45,204 nucleotides of DNA from Mongoliibacter sp. (lineage in GTDB: Bacteria; Bacteroidota; Bacteroidia; Cytophagales; Cyclobacteriaceae): contig NZ_REBN01000119.1 in the NCBI RefSeq assembly GCF_007692705.1, positions 1-45,204 on the forward strand, given 5' to 3'. Below are positions 35,264 to 44,101 of this stretch, one piece after another. Numbering within the stretch: the stretch's first letter is position 1; each line of letters opens with the position of its first letter. Under the pieces are notes generated by a model that did no database searches, had not been told where the DNA came from, and saw nothing but the letters and a program-made list of their open reading frames with translations. A program made the position numbers and the translations under genes.

Positions 35264-35890
35264 ATGAAGACAAATACCATATTAATTATTGGAGTATTGA
35301 CAGTTATAGTTTTGGCGGTGATCTATACCCTTACAGGAACTGACAATCCGGAAACCTATATTGAAAACGTAGAAAAAGAAAGGGAAAGACAATACAAGTT
35401 TATACGCTTCAATGTAGAATCTCCTTTGACAGATGAGCAAAAAAGAACTTTTGGAGAACTGGAATATTTCCCCATTGACCCGAGCTATAAAGTAAGGGCT
35501 AAAATGGTCCCTTTAGAAAACAAAAAAATGGTGGAACTCCCCATGACTGATGGCACATTGGAAAAATACCTGCAACACAGCCATGCGGAATTCGAACTGA
35601 AAGGCCAAAGCATCAGATTATTGCTCCTTCAATCCCAAAAAGACCCTGACAGGAGGAATTTCTTTCTCGCATTTGCGGATGCAACAAGCGGTGAAGAAAC
35701 ATATGGAGGCGGTCGCTTCATCAACTTGCGCCAAGACGGCAAAAACAGCATCACCATAGATTTCAACCTGGCTTACAACCCCTACTGCGCCTACAACCCG
35801 GACTTTGCCTGCCCTCTTCCACCTAGGGAAAACATCCTCGAGATCCCCATCAATGCTGGAGAGAAGGATTATAAAAAGGAGGAAGGATGA
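35264..35890 (+). CDS. DUF1684 family protein, membrane-anchored
   Basis: A 208-residue protein with one N-terminal transmembrane helix (about 5-24) and an exported remainder. The C-terminal half carries the DUF1684 signature: ETYGGGRFINL, then TIDFNLAYNPYCAYNPDFAC and CPLPPRENILEIPI. This family occurs widely and has no settled function. It follows radC after 2 bp. The stretch after it (35891-36335) has no gene. Confidence 0.87.
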   Translation: MKTNTILIIGVLTVIVLAVIYTLTGTDNPETYIENVEKERERQYKFIRFNVESPLTDEQKRTFGELEYFPIDPSYKVRAKMVPLENKKMVELPMTDGTLEKYLQHSHAEFELKGQSIRLLLLQSQKDPDRRNFFLAFADATSGEETYGGGRFINLRQDGKNSITIDFNLAYNPYCAYNPDFACPLPPRENILEIPINAGEKDYKKEEG

Positions 35891-36335
35891 GTAAAGAGGC
35901 GAGAGATTAGAAACAAGAATCAAGACACAAGAAAAAAGATGGGTTGATATTGACCTTTGGGGTTTCCAAAACGCCGAAGGTTTGTTTGGATAAAATGGGG
36001 ATGCAAGAGGTAAAGATAAAGGATGAGAAGCGAGATGCGAGAAAATTAAAAGAGAGGTCTGATAAGTTGTAAGCCTCGTAAATCGTCCTTCGTAATTCGA
36101 AAATTATTTAAGTGAAGAAAAAACAATGCCTGAAGAGGCTATTACTTCCTAATCCGTCCTTCGTAAATCGCAATTTTTAAGGCATCCACTTCTTACCTAA
36201 GCCAATTCTCTTAAATTTGTGCCGTATTCTGAATTAACTGTGCTTTCATGAAACCGAGCATAAGGTTAAGCTCAAACAGATGGATGATTTTTGTGGCGAG
36301 ATTCCACCTGACCTTTAAGAAATAATTATAAACAG
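35891..36335. repeat. 445-bp intergenic region with purine-rich tracts and a degenerate direct repeat
   Basis: Two purine-rich tracts built on the words GCGAGA and CAAGA lie at about 35894-35940 and 36004-36056. A direct repeat with the common core CGTCCTTCGTAA then TCG occurs at 36077-36100 and 36148-36173. Between them, near 35960-35990, is a stretch with no recognisable function. The last part (36212 onward) is the pheT promoter and leader. Confidence 0.55.
36212..36219 (+). promoter_or_regulatory. pheT: -7 promoter element upstream of pheT
   Basis: TAAATTTG matches TAnnTTTG exactly; the -33 region is weak. The predicted leader is about 110 nt and contains GAGC-N10-GCTC (near 36258-36275) and GTGG-N7-CCAC hairpins, both short. 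No T-box or other known riboswitch pattern is visible. Confidence 0.45.
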
Positions 36336-38747
36336 ATGAAAATATCAATCAATAGATTAAAAGATTATATCAAACTTGAGCAATCTCCAGAGGAAATAGC
36401 TGATTTGCTTACCGGAAGCGGACTTGAAGTGGAGGGGATTGAACTTTTTGAATCCATCAAAGGTGGTTTGGAAGGGATAGTCATTGGAGAGGTAATCACC
36501 TGTGAAAAGCATCCCAATGCGGATAAATTAAGTAAAACCACCGTTGACATCGGAGACCAGATTGTACCTATAGTCTGCGGTGCTCCAAATGTAGCCAAAG
36601 GACAAAAAGTAGTGGTTGCCAAAGAAGGATGTACACTCTATCCGATCAGCGGAGATCCTTTTGAAATCAAAAAAGCCAAAATCCGTGGAGAAGTTTCTCA
36701 AGGTATGATCTGCGCCGAAGATGAAATCGGGATTGGCGAAAGCCATGCAGGGATCATGGTTTTGGATACCGATCTCTCTAACGGCACTCCTGCTGCAGAA
36801 TATTTCAAAGTAGTCCGTGACCACGTTTTGGAAATCGGATTGACACCCAACAGGGCTGATGCAGCTTCCCATCTTGGGGTGGCAAGGGACCTGAAAGCTT
36901 TGCTTCAAAAAGAAATCTGTCTTTCATCGGTAGAAGACTTCCAGGTAGACAATAAAGCCTTGCAAATCCCTGTAGAAGTGGAAAGTGCGGAAGACTGCCC
37001 AAGATATGCTGGACTGACCATTTCCAACATCAAAGTTGGCCCATCTCCGGAATGGCTGCAAAACTACCTCAAGGCTCTTGACCTTGAACCCATCAACAAT
37101 ATCGTAGACATCACCAACTTTATCCTGCATGACTTGGGGCAGCCCTTGCATGCTTTTGATGCGGATAAAATCAATGGAAAGAAAATAATCGTCAAAAAGC
37201 TTCCTAAAAACACTCCATTTATCACTTTGGATGAAAAAGAGAGAAAGTTATCCGGTGAAGAACTGATGATCTGTGATGAAAAAGGGGGATTGTGTATAGC
37301 CGGTATTTTTGGAGGAAAAGGTTCAGGAGTATCTGATGAAACCACTTCCATCTTCCTTGAATCCGCTTATTTCTCACCGGATGTAATCAGAAAAGGTTCC
37401 CAGTTTCACGGGCTCAAAACTGACGCTTCATTCAGGTTTGAAAGAGGCACAGATCCCAATATGCCGGTATATGCTTTGAAAAAAGCGGCAATGTTGATCA
37501 AGGAAATTGCCGGAGGCCAGATTACCTCTGACATCATCGATCTCTATCCAAATCCAGTTCAGGATTTCGAAATAGAGGTGAGTTATGCCCATATTCACCG
37601 CCTGATAGGCAAAGAAATTTCCAAAGAAGAAATCAAAACCACTTTGGAAAACCTGGATATCCGATTCATAGGGGAAACAGAGAAAAACATCACCGTATCC
37701 GTCAAACCTTACAGGGTAGATGTTACCAGAGAGGCCGATGTCATTGAGGAAATCTTAAGGATCCATGGCTTTGACAATGTTCCACTTTCTGAAAACCTCA
37801 ATTCAGATTACCTGGCTGAGCATCCTGCCAAAGACTTCAACAAGCTCCAATATAAATTAAGCGAGGTTCTTTCAGGGCTTGGATATTTTGAGATCATCAC
37901 CAATTCGCTCACAAAGCCTGTATACTCAGAAAAATCAGGCTTTCTTAACCCTGAGAATAATGTTGAGATTTTGAATAAGCTCAGCGAGGAACTGGGGGTT
38001 ATGAGACAGACAATGCTTTTCTCTGGGTTAGAAGTCCTTGCCCATAACATCAACAGAAGGCAAAAAGACCTGAAACTGTTTGAGTTTGGAACCACCTACA
38101 CCAAAGAAGCAGAAGGTTATTCAGAAGAGAAAAAACTCGCGCTTTTTCTCACTGGAGACAAAGCAGCAGAAAGCTGGCTGGAACCTTCCAAATCATTGGC
38201 TTTTCCTGACCTTTATGCCACGGTGGAATTGATTTGCGAAAAATTGGGCATTGAAAATTCCGAAGTGGAAATCATTCATGATGCACCTTTTGATTATGGC
38301 CTGAAAATCATGCTTGGAACCAAGGAGCTTGGAAAAGTAGGCTTGGTTAATGAAAAGCTTTGCAAACTTGCGGAAGTAAAACAGGAAGTTTTCTATGCAG
38401 AACTGAGCTGGGACCTTTTGATCAAAAAATCCAAAGGACTTAAAAAATACAGTGAAATTTCAAAATTCCCTGAAGTACGTCGAGATCTCTCTTTGGTAAT
38501 TGACAAAGAAGTGAGTTTTGACCAAATCCGAAAGACAGCATTGAAAGCAGGAGGCAAACTTTTACAGAGAATTGGTGTCTTTGATGTGTATCAGGGAGAA
38601 AAAATCGAAGCAGGTAAGAAAGCTTATGCATTAAGTTTTTATCTTCAGGACAAAGAACAGACACTGACAGATAAAATCATTGATAAAACCATGAACAGGC
38701 TTATTGTTAGTTTTGAAAATGAAGTAGGAGCATTTATCAGAAAATAG
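36336..38747 (+). CDS. pheT: phenylalanyl-tRNA synthetase beta subunit
   Basis: An 803-residue subunit of the heterotetrameric enzyme that charges tRNA-Phe. Domains in order: N-terminal part (MKISINRLKDYI), tRNA-binding OB fold (about 40-155, HPNADKLSKTTVDIG), B3/B4 editing domain (about 210-370), B5 domain (about 400-470), the catalytic-like core, and the C-terminal anticodon-binding FDX-ACB domain (SKFPEVRRDLSLVIDKEVSF to the end). Length is normal. The alpha subunit gene pheS is not in the window, which is usual where the two genes are unlinked. Followed after 4 bp by a small coiled-coil gene. Confidence 0.98.
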   Translation: MKISINRLKDYIKLEQSPEEIADLLTGSGLEVEGIELFESIKGGLEGIVIGEVITCEKHPNADKLSKTTVDIGDQIVPIVCGAPNVAKGQKVVVAKEGCTLYPISGDPFEIKKAKIRGEVSQGMICAEDEIGIGESHAGIMVLDTDLSNGTPAAEYFKVVRDHVLEIGLTPNRADAASHLGVARDLKALLQKEICLSSVEDFQVDNKALQIPVEVESAEDCPRYAGLTISNIKVGPSPEWLQNYLKALDLEPINNIVDITNFILHDLGQPLHAFDADKINGKKIIVKKLPKNTPFITLDEKERKLSGEELMICDEKGGLCIAGIFGGKGSGVSDETTSIFLESAYFSPDVIRKGSQFHGLKTDASFRFERGTDPNMPVYALKKAAMLIKEIAGGQITSDIIDLYPNPVQDFEIEVSYAHIHRLIGKEISKEEIKTTLENLDIRFIGETEKNITVSVKPYRVDVTREADVIEEILRIHGFDNVPLSENLNSDYLAEHPAKDFNKLQYKLSEVLSGLGYFEIITNSLTKPVYSEKSGFLNPENNVEILNKLSEELGVMRQTMLFSGLEVLAHNINRRQKDLKLFEFGTTYTKEAEGYSEEKKLALFLTGDKAAESWLEPSKSLAFPDLYATVELICEKLGIENSEVEIIHDAPFDYGLKIMLGTKELGKVGLVNEKLCKLAEVKQEVFYAELSWDLLIKKSKGLKKYSEISKFPEVRRDLSLVIDKEVSFDQIRKTALKAGGKLLQRIGVFDVYQGEKIEAGKKAYALSFYLQDKEQTLTDKIIDKTMNRLIVSFENEVGAFIRK

Positions 38748-38751
38748 ACTT

Positions 38752-39036
38752 ATGATTCACGAAGAACTTCAGCGTATGGAAAAGCTTGCCTCGCAGGTAA
38801 GCAAGAAACTACAAAACTTAGAGGAGGAAAACCTGAACCTATCCAAAGAGCTGCAGACGCTCCGCCAAAGTTTGGAGGAAAGGGAGCGTACACTGGAGGA
38901 TTTTAAAAATCAAATTAAAATAGCTAAACTTGTAAACAGCATACCGGTAGAAGAAATGGAGTCTGCCGAATTGAGAGAAAAAATCAATAATTATATAAAG
39001 GAAATTGATAATATAATCGCTTATCTGTCTGAATAA
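38752..39036 (+). CDS. small coiled-coil protein next to zapA (ZapB-like candidate)
   Basis: A 94-residue protein almost entirely predicted as coiled coil in its first 60 residues (KKLQNLEEENLNLSKELQTL with heptad spacing), without signal or membrane segment. The C-terminal 30 residues (ELREKINNYIKEIDNIIAYL) look helical. It sits 4 bp after pheT and one base before zapA, so it should be translated with ZapA. E. coli ZapB is a similarly small cytoplasmic coiled coil that binds ZapA; I infer an analogous role, but there is no recognised sequence motif to prove it. Confidence 0.8.
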   Translation: MIHEELQRMEKLASQVSKKLQNLEEENLNLSKELQTLRQSLEERERTLEDFKNQIKIAKLVNSIPVEEMESAELREKINNYIKEIDNIIAYLSE

Positions 39037-39037
39037 T

Positions 39038-39322
39038 ATGGAAACACTATCTATTAGGTTGAAAATCGGAGATCGGGAATACCCAATGAAGGTGAAGACC
39101 GAAGATGAATCCAAAATCAGACATGCGGGCAAATTGATTAATGATAAAATAAAAAGATATAGAGAAGAATTTGGTCTGGATGACAGACAGGATCTTTTGG
39201 CTATGGTAGCCTTTGATTCTATGGTAGAATCAATGGAGCAGAATATGATCAATACAGAGGATAGCGAAATGATCCGTTCCAGTGTTAAAAGAATCAATGA
39301 CCAACTAAACTCTTTATTATAA
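39038..39322 (+). CDS. zapA: cell division protein ZapA
   Basis: A 94-residue Z-ring-associated protein that crosslinks FtsZ filaments. The N-terminal globular part (IRLKIGDREYPMKVKTEDES, then IRHAGKLINDKIKRYREEFG) and the helical tail (ESMEQNMINTEDSEMIRSSV) fit the family. Size matches typical ZapA (about 95-110). It follows the coiled-coil gene by one base and precedes rny by 64 bp. Confidence 0.9.
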   Translation: METLSIRLKIGDREYPMKVKTEDESKIRHAGKLINDKIKRYREEFGLDDRQDLLAMVAFDSMVESMEQNMINTEDSEMIRSSVKRINDQLNSLL

Positions 39323-39386
39323 TTTCATTCCTCACAATTCGTGGATTTTACTTCTTCGGTAGGTTAATCATATATATAAAACACCT

Positions 39387-40952
39387 ATGGGAGAGTCAAT
39401 ATACATCATAATCGCAGGCGCTTTGGGCCTGGGGCTTGGCGCAGTAATCGTCGGCCTTTTTTTGAAAAACAACAGTAAGAAAATAGAGGAGGATGCCAGA
39501 GAAAAAGCTAAGAGCATCATTAGAGAGGCGGAAATAAACGCTGAGGCAACCAAGAAGGATAAAATTCTTGAAGCAAAAGAAAAATACCTGAGGTTGAAGT
39601 CTGAGTTTGAAGAAGAGGCCAACAAAAAGAAAAACCTCATCATCACGAATGAAAACAAACTCAAACAACGTGAGCAATCTCTTTCCAAAGAGTTAGAACA
39701 GATCAAAAGAAAAGAAGCGGAACTGGAAAGCAAAAAAGAAAATCTCAGCGCCCAGCTTCATGCTGTTCAGGTAAAAAAAGATGAACTGGACAGGGTAACC
39801 AACCAGCGGATTTCAGATCTTGAAAAGATAGCTGCGCTTACTCGCGAAGAGGCCAGAGATCAATTGGTCGAAATGCTGAAAGATGAAGCCACTACAAAGG
39901 CTTCTTCCCAAATCAAAGATATCTTGGACAATGCCAAACTTACTGCCACCAAGCAGGCCAAGAAGATTGTATTGGATACCATCCAAAGAACAGCAACCGA
40001 ACACGCCATTGAAAATTGCGTCTCTGTATTCAATATTGAGTCAGATGATGTAAAAGGTAAGATCATCGGTAGAGAAGGTAGAAATATCCGTGCGCTCGAA
40101 GCAGCCACAGGAGTGGAAATCATTGTGGATGATACACCTGAGGCCATCATTATTTCAGGCTTTGATCCGGTTAGGAGAGAAGTGGCCAAGCTTTCCCTTC
40201 ACAGATTGGTACAGGATGGAAGAATCCACCCTGCCAGAATTGAAGAGGTGGTAGCCAAAACAGAAAAGAACATAGAGGACGAAATCATCGAAATCGGAGA
40301 AAGAACCTGTATTGATCTTGGAATCCACGGACTACATCCAGAATTGATCAGGATGGTGGGCCGAATGAGGTTCAGGTCATCTTATGGTCAAAATCTCCTT
40401 CAACACTCCAGAGAAGTCGCCAAGCTTTGTGCTACCATGGCTGCTGAAATGGGATTGAATGCCAAGCTTGCCAAAAGAGCCGGTTTGCTTCACGATATAG
40501 GAAAAGTTTGGCCTGAAGAAGCTGAATTGCCACATGCCGTACTGGGGATGGAGTTGGCCAAAAAATACAAGGAACATCCTGAAGTATGTAATGCCATAGG
40601 TGCTCACCATGATGAGATCGAAATGACTTCCATGATATCTCCTATCGTGCAGGCATCTGATGCCATTTCAGGCTCAAGACCGGGCGCAAGACGTGAAATC
40701 ATGGATAGCTATATCAAACGCCTTAAAGAGCTTGAAGAGCTCGCTTTGGCGTTTGACGGGGTCAATAAGTGCTTTGCCATGCAGGCTGGTCGCGAACTGA
40801 GAGTTTTGGTAGACGCTGACAACGTAGATGATGCTACTGCAAGCAAACTCTCTTTTGATATATCCCAGAAAATAGAAAAGGAAATGCAGTATCCTGGTCA
40901 GATCAAGATCACTGTAATCCGGGAAATGAGGGCAGTGAATTATGCGAAGTAA
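39387..40952 (+). CDS. rny: ribonuclease Y
   Basis: A 521-residue membrane-anchored endoribonuclease that initiates mRNA decay. The order is: N-terminal transmembrane helix (about 4-24), long coiled coil (about 30-175), KH RNA-binding domain ([20 protein letters not shown], about 215-280), and an HD domain with [20 protein letters not shown] and [15 protein letters not shown]. The C-terminus [17 protein letters not shown] is typical. It follows zapA, as in many Bacteroidota. The next terminator-like hairpin is about 200 bp downstream. Confidence 0.97.
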   Translation: MGESIYIIIAGALGLGLGAVIVGLFLKNNSKKIEEDAREKAKSIIREAEINAEATKKDKILEAKEKYLRLKSEFEEEANKKKNLIITNENKLKQREQSLSKELEQIKRKEAELESKKENLSAQLHAVQVKKDELDRVTNQRISDLEKIAALTREEARDQLVEMLKDEATTKASSQIKDILDNAKLTATKQAKKIVLDTIQRTATEHAIENCVSVFNIESDDVKGKIIGREGRNIRALEAATGVEIIVDDTPEAIIISGFDPVRREVAKLSLHRLVQDGRIHPARIEEVVAKTEKNIEDEIIEIGERTCIDLGIHGLHPELIRMVGRMRFRSSYGQNLLQHSREVAKLCATMAAEMGLNAKLAKRAGLLHDIGKVWPEEAELPHAVLGMELAKKYKEHPEVCNAIGAHHDEIEMTSMISPIVQASDAISGSRPGARREIMDSYIKRLKELEELALAFDGVNKCFAMQAGRELRVLVDADNVDDATASKLSFDISQKIEKEMQYPGQIKITVIREMRAVNYAK

Positions 40953-41346
40953 TATTATCTGATTGGCATATTTGTTAAGGATTTGAATTCAGTTAAAAAA
41001 CGCATAAACTGATCTTTACAGATATTGTTGGATATGGGATATTATTGGATATTCTCACCTCATATATCAAGCTTGAATTGATTAGCTAGGATACATTAAT
41101 ATAAAAGATTCTGAGGCTATAGTCACCAATGGTTGCATTTGTAACTTAAACAAAGGTGTAGAGGAAACTTTACACCTTTTTTATTTTGAAGTCAATGCTA
41201 TATTCTGAATGACGTCAGAATTCTTTTGGAATAATATCCACTAATATCTAATATCGATTAATATCGAATTGGACTTCAGAGTCAGTCTTTATTTCATAAC
41301 CCGATTTATTCTATATTTCCAAATAACCATTTTATAAATTCCAGAA
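40953..41346. repeat. 394-bp intergenic region with tandem AT-rich repeats and hairpins
   Basis: No ORF is supported. A 17-bp unit GATATTGTTGGATATGG is repeated once, imperfectly, at 41021-41054. TAATATC, the reverse complement of the GATATTA in the second unit, appears four times at 41232-41265 with 10/7/10 spacing. Between these lie a terminator-like hairpin (41152-41185) and a 7-bp hairpin ATTCTGA-N6-TCAGAAT at 41202-41221. A TATATTTC at 41312-41319, one mismatch from the -7 consensus, may serve the next gene. Confidence 0.6.
41152..41185 (+). terminator. intrinsic terminator-like hairpin downstream of rny
   Basis: AAAGGTGTA (41152-41160) pairs exactly with TACACCTTT (41171-41179) around a 10-base loop and is followed by T residues. 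It lies 200 bp after the rny stop, so it ends either a long rny 3' leader-out or an unannotated short transcript. Confidence 0.75.
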
Positions 41347-42126
41347 ATGTATTTCCTCCACCGTCTATTCTTCTCCATCGGAGAATTTTTTTACACTTTA
41401 TTTTTGAGATTGAAAGTCGGTTCAAAAATCCAAAAGCTAAGCAAGGAAGATATCAACGTTTTGGAAAATCTTTTCCCCTATTACAAAAACCTAAGCAAAG
41501 AACATCAGAAAGACTTTATCTCAAGATTGGAATGGTTTCTTGCTGAAAAAGAATTTATTCCAAGGGGTGAATTGAAGAAAGTCACTCCTGAAATGAAACT
41601 ACTTGTCGGTGCCACTGCCATCATGGTTACTTTTGGTTTCAGGGGAGTTTTTCTCCGCCATTTCAGTAAAATATTGCTTTACCCTGACTCCTATTATTCT
41701 ACCATCAATCAAAAATACCATTATGGTGAAGTCAACCCCAAACTTGGGTTAATCGTACTGTCATGGGAAAAGTTTGTAGAAGGGTTTATGCATTCCCAAA
41801 GTGGAATCAACCTGGGGATCCATGAAATGGCGCATGCCATGAAGTTGGAAAATCAAATCCATTATAATAGAGAAAGTAATTTCTTTAACCCTTACAGGTG
41901 GGAAAGGTATGCTGTAGAAGCCAAAAAGGAGAAAGAAAAAATCCAAAAAGGCGATTCGAATCTTTTCAGAAAATCTGCAGGGGCAAATGACCATGAGTTT
42001 TTTGCAGTCGCCTTAGAAGTGTTTTTTGAAAGATCACTGGAGTTTGCCGCATATAATCCGGCACTTTATAAAGCACTTGTTTATTTATTAAAACAGGATC
42101 CAATTCAATTACACAACAGTAACTGA
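41347..42126 (+). CDS. MtfA-family zinc peptidase (M90-like)
   Basis: A 259-residue protein with a hydrophobic N-terminal stretch and the zinc motif HEMAH (159-163) in LGIHEMAHAMKLEN. Further downstream NDHEFFAVALEVFFERS (around 214-230) matches the conserved segment supplying the third ligand in MtfA. In E. coli MtfA interacts with the regulator Mlc; that role need not apply in Bacteroidota, which lack clear Mlc control. The upstream 394 bp has no gene; the next gene follows after 25 bp. Confidence 0.87.
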   Translation: MYFLHRLFFSIGEFFYTLFLRLKVGSKIQKLSKEDINVLENLFPYYKNLSKEHQKDFISRLEWFLAEKEFIPRGELKKVTPEMKLLVGATAIMVTFGFRGVFLRHFSKILLYPDSYYSTINQKYHYGEVNPKLGLIVLSWEKFVEGFMHSQSGINLGIHEMAHAMKLENQIHYNRESNFFNPYRWERYAVEAKKEKEKIQKGDSNLFRKSAGANDHEFFAVALEVFFERSLEFAAYNPALYKALVYLLKQDPIQLHNSN

Positions 42127-42151
42127 GACAATTTTTTAAGCGGTTTGCTGG

Positions 42152-43486
42152 ATGAAAAAAAATTCCACTATTTCAAAATTGAAAAATTTCAAAACTATGA
42201 GAGTAGCCACTTTATTCGTCATCTTAATTATATCAGGAATTCTGCTTCAGGTAAATGCTCAGGAAATCCAGTCCAAATACATGGAGCAGGTTCAGCAATT
42301 TTCCTCCAAACCGGAAATCAAAGAAGCCTTTGCCTACATCCGGGAAATCGATGATCAGACAATCGCGGATATGATCACCTTGACCGAAATCCCTGCTCCT
42401 TCTTATCATGAGGAAGAAAAAGGAAAGGCCTTTGCAGAAATGCTGAGGAAGGCCGGCGCTGACTCGGTATGGACAGATGAGGTCGGCAATGTCATTGGCC
42501 TAAGAAAAGGAACAAAGGGAGAAAAAACCATTTTGGTTGAGGGGCATCTGGATACAGTATTTCCCTTTGGCACCGATGTGAACGTAAAACAAAAAGGCGA
42601 CACTTTGTTTGCTCCTGGCATTGGAGATGCCAGCAGGTCCGTAGCTATGATAGTTGCACTTTTGAAAACCATGGAGGCTCAAAACCTCCGGACAAGCCAC
42701 AATATCTGGTTTACCGGTACAGTGGGCGAAGAGGGTTTGGGAGACCTTTATGGCGTCAAGCACCTCTTTAGAGAGGGAGCACATCCATTGGCTGCACATA
42801 TCGCCATAGATGGTGGCGGACTGGAAGACATAGTCAACGGAGGCATCGGTTCGCTGAGGTATAAGGTCACCTTCAAAGGTTCAGGTGGACATTCTTACGG
42901 GGCCTTTGGTATTGGCAACCCACACAATGCTTTAGCCCAATCCGTAGTAGCATTTGTTCCAAAAGCGGATGCATTTACAAAAGAAGGCCCAAAAACCACC
43001 TACAGCATATCCGTACTGGGAGGAGGTACATCTGTCAATTCCATACCCTACGAGTCCTGGATGCTGGTAGACATGCGCTCGGAAAGTAATGAAAAACTCC
43101 AGGGCATCAATACCCTGTTTCTGGAATCCATGCAGGAAGGGCTTAAAAAGGAAAATGATATCGTCCGTAGAGGAAAACCCCTCACTGTTGATATAGAAAA
43201 AGTAGGTGACAGGCCTAGCGGGCTAGCCTCCCCTGAATCTCCTCTAATCCAACAAAGCATGGCCATAGCCAATTTTTTGACCGGTAAAGATCCCAAGTTG
43301 AGTTCCAGCTCAACCAATTCCAACATTGCCTTCTCCAAAGGCATCCCTGCCGTAACGATAGGCCGCGGAGGAGAAGGTGGCGGAGTCCATACCCTGGATG
43401 AGTGGTGGCTCAATAAAGATGGGTACTTGGGAATTCAAAATGCCTTGCTTTTGGTATTGATGCAGGGGGAATATATACCTGATTAA
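42152..43486 (+). CDS. exported M20-family metallopeptidase
   Basis: A 444-residue secreted zinc exopeptidase of the M20 clan. Residues 16-37 (MRVATLFVILIISGILLQVN) are a signal peptide; the start at 42197 would give a shorter n-region and is a fair alternative. Zinc ligands visible in order are His132 and Asp134 (VEGHLDTVFP), the bridging Asp in GIGDASRSV, the Glu pair in GTVGEEGLGD, the Asp in HIAIDGGGLED and His in GGGVHTLDEWW. The dimerisation domain lies between (GGHSYGAFG onward). Peptide substrate unknown. A 9-bp GC-rich hairpin begins 22 bp after the stop. Confidence 0.92.
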   Translation: MKKNSTISKLKNFKTMRVATLFVILIISGILLQVNAQEIQSKYMEQVQQFSSKPEIKEAFAYIREIDDQTIADMITLTEIPAPSYHEEEKGKAFAEMLRKAGADSVWTDEVGNVIGLRKGTKGEKTILVEGHLDTVFPFGTDVNVKQKGDTLFAPGIGDASRSVAMIVALLKTMEAQNLRTSHNIWFTGTVGEEGLGDLYGVKHLFREGAHPLAAHIAIDGGGLEDIVNGGIGSLRYKVTFKGSGGHSYGAFGIGNPHNALAQSVVAFVPKADAFTKEGPKTTYSISVLGGGTSVNSIPYESWMLVDMRSESNEKLQGINTLFLESMQEGLKKENDIVRRGKPLTVDIEKVGDRPSGLASPESPLIQQSMAIANFLTGKDPKLSSSSTNSNIAFSKGIPAVTIGRGGEGGGVHTLDEWWLNKDGYLGIQNALLLVLMQGEYIPD

Positions 43487-43507
43487 ATGCCAAACGCTAA
43501 CTGGTTA

Positions 43508-43528
43508 TCCGGAGGCTGTGCCTCCGGA
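43508..43528. terminator. GC-rich 9-bp hairpin after the M20 peptidase gene
   Basis: TCCGGAGGC and its exact complement GCCTCCGGA enclose the loop TGT. No U-tract follows. It may terminate the peptidase gene or be the first hairpin of the adjoining repeat element. Confidence 0.6.
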
Positions 43529-43531
43529 TCA

Positions 43532-43611
43532 TTGGTATTCAAGCCTTTGGCTTGATAGAAATTCGTCACAATATGCGACTATACCAGAAGTCCGACGGCG
43601 CAACCGTCGGA
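43532..43611. repeat. structured repeat element, copy 1
   Basis: TTGGTAT (43532-43538) pairs with ATACCAG (43581-43587) to enclose two hairpins: TCAAGCC-TTT-GGCTTGA (43539-43555) and GTCACA-ATA-TGCGAC (43565-43579, one A/C mismatch). A third hairpin, TCCGACGG-CGCAA-CCGTCGGA (43591-43611), follows. The same architecture recurs in direct orientation at 45073-45155 with compensatory changes. Confidence 0.8.
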
Positions 43612-43621
43612 CAACCGGAAA

Positions 43622-44101
43622 TCACTTCATCTTATGTATTGATTTCAATTCTAAGATATCCAGCAAATCTTTAGGTCTTCCTGCTCTTTTTTTACTTTCT
43701 AACAAGTCTTGTAAATTGAGGACATTCCATTTATATATTCCACGTTCCTTTATTTCCACTATTTCACTTTCAGAAAGGGCTTCATCAAAGCTTTTTCCAA
43801 TCTGAAAATTTGTAATCAATTCAAGATTTAAATCAGCTGGAGAGAATTTTACTGATATATTTTGCTTTTTATTTTTAACTTTTTCTGGAAAGCTGTCTAT
43901 CTCATACCCCATTCGTTTAAACACTCTCAGTAGCTTAGAAAAATTCTCTTCTGATGTATCTATCCAAAAATCCACGTCTGCAGAATGACGCTGATATCCG
44001 TGAAAATTTACCGCCCCACCACCTACCAAAAGCATTTTTACACCTTCTCGGGATGCCTCCATTAAAAATTCATCTATGTTTTGTTTCCAGATTTTTTCCA
44101 T
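43622..44101 (-). CDS. small nucleotidyltransferase-fold protein (DUF6036/AbiEii-like)
   Basis: A 159-residue protein with the nucleotidyltransferase beta-fold signature: VGGGAVNFHGYQRHSADVDF contains the GG loop followed by the Asp-x-Asp metal pair. The C-terminal part (LNLQDLLESKKRAGRPKDLL) resembles the end of AbiEii/DUF6036-type proteins. The start at 44101 (MEKIWKQNIDEFL) is chosen; an ATG at 44116 is also in frame. It overlaps the preceding small ORF by 32 bp and lies between two copies of a structured repeat. A toxin-antitoxin or minor nucleotidyl-transfer role is possible; nothing in the sequence settles it. Confidence 0.8.
   Translation of the reverse strand: MEKIWKQNIDEFLMEASREGVKMLLVGGGAVNFHGYQRHSADVDFWIDTSEENFSKLLRVFKRMGYEIDSFPEKVKNKKQNISVKFSPADLNLELITNFQIGKSFDEALSESEIVEIKERGIYKWNVLNLQDLLESKKRAGRPKDLLDILELKSIHKMK

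Noticed and set aside
36220-36335. T-box or other tRNA-sensing riboswitch before pheT
   Set aside because: No T-box core sequence or large stem; hairpins are only 4 bp.
41021-41265. CRISPR-like array
   Set aside because: Units are adjacent or irregularly spaced AT words with no unique spacers and no cas genes.
43518-43805. Plus-strand ORF of 95 codons across repeat copy 1 and the end of the nucleotidyltransferase
   Set aside because: It begins in a hairpin repeat and continues antisense to a real gene; the protein has no family features.
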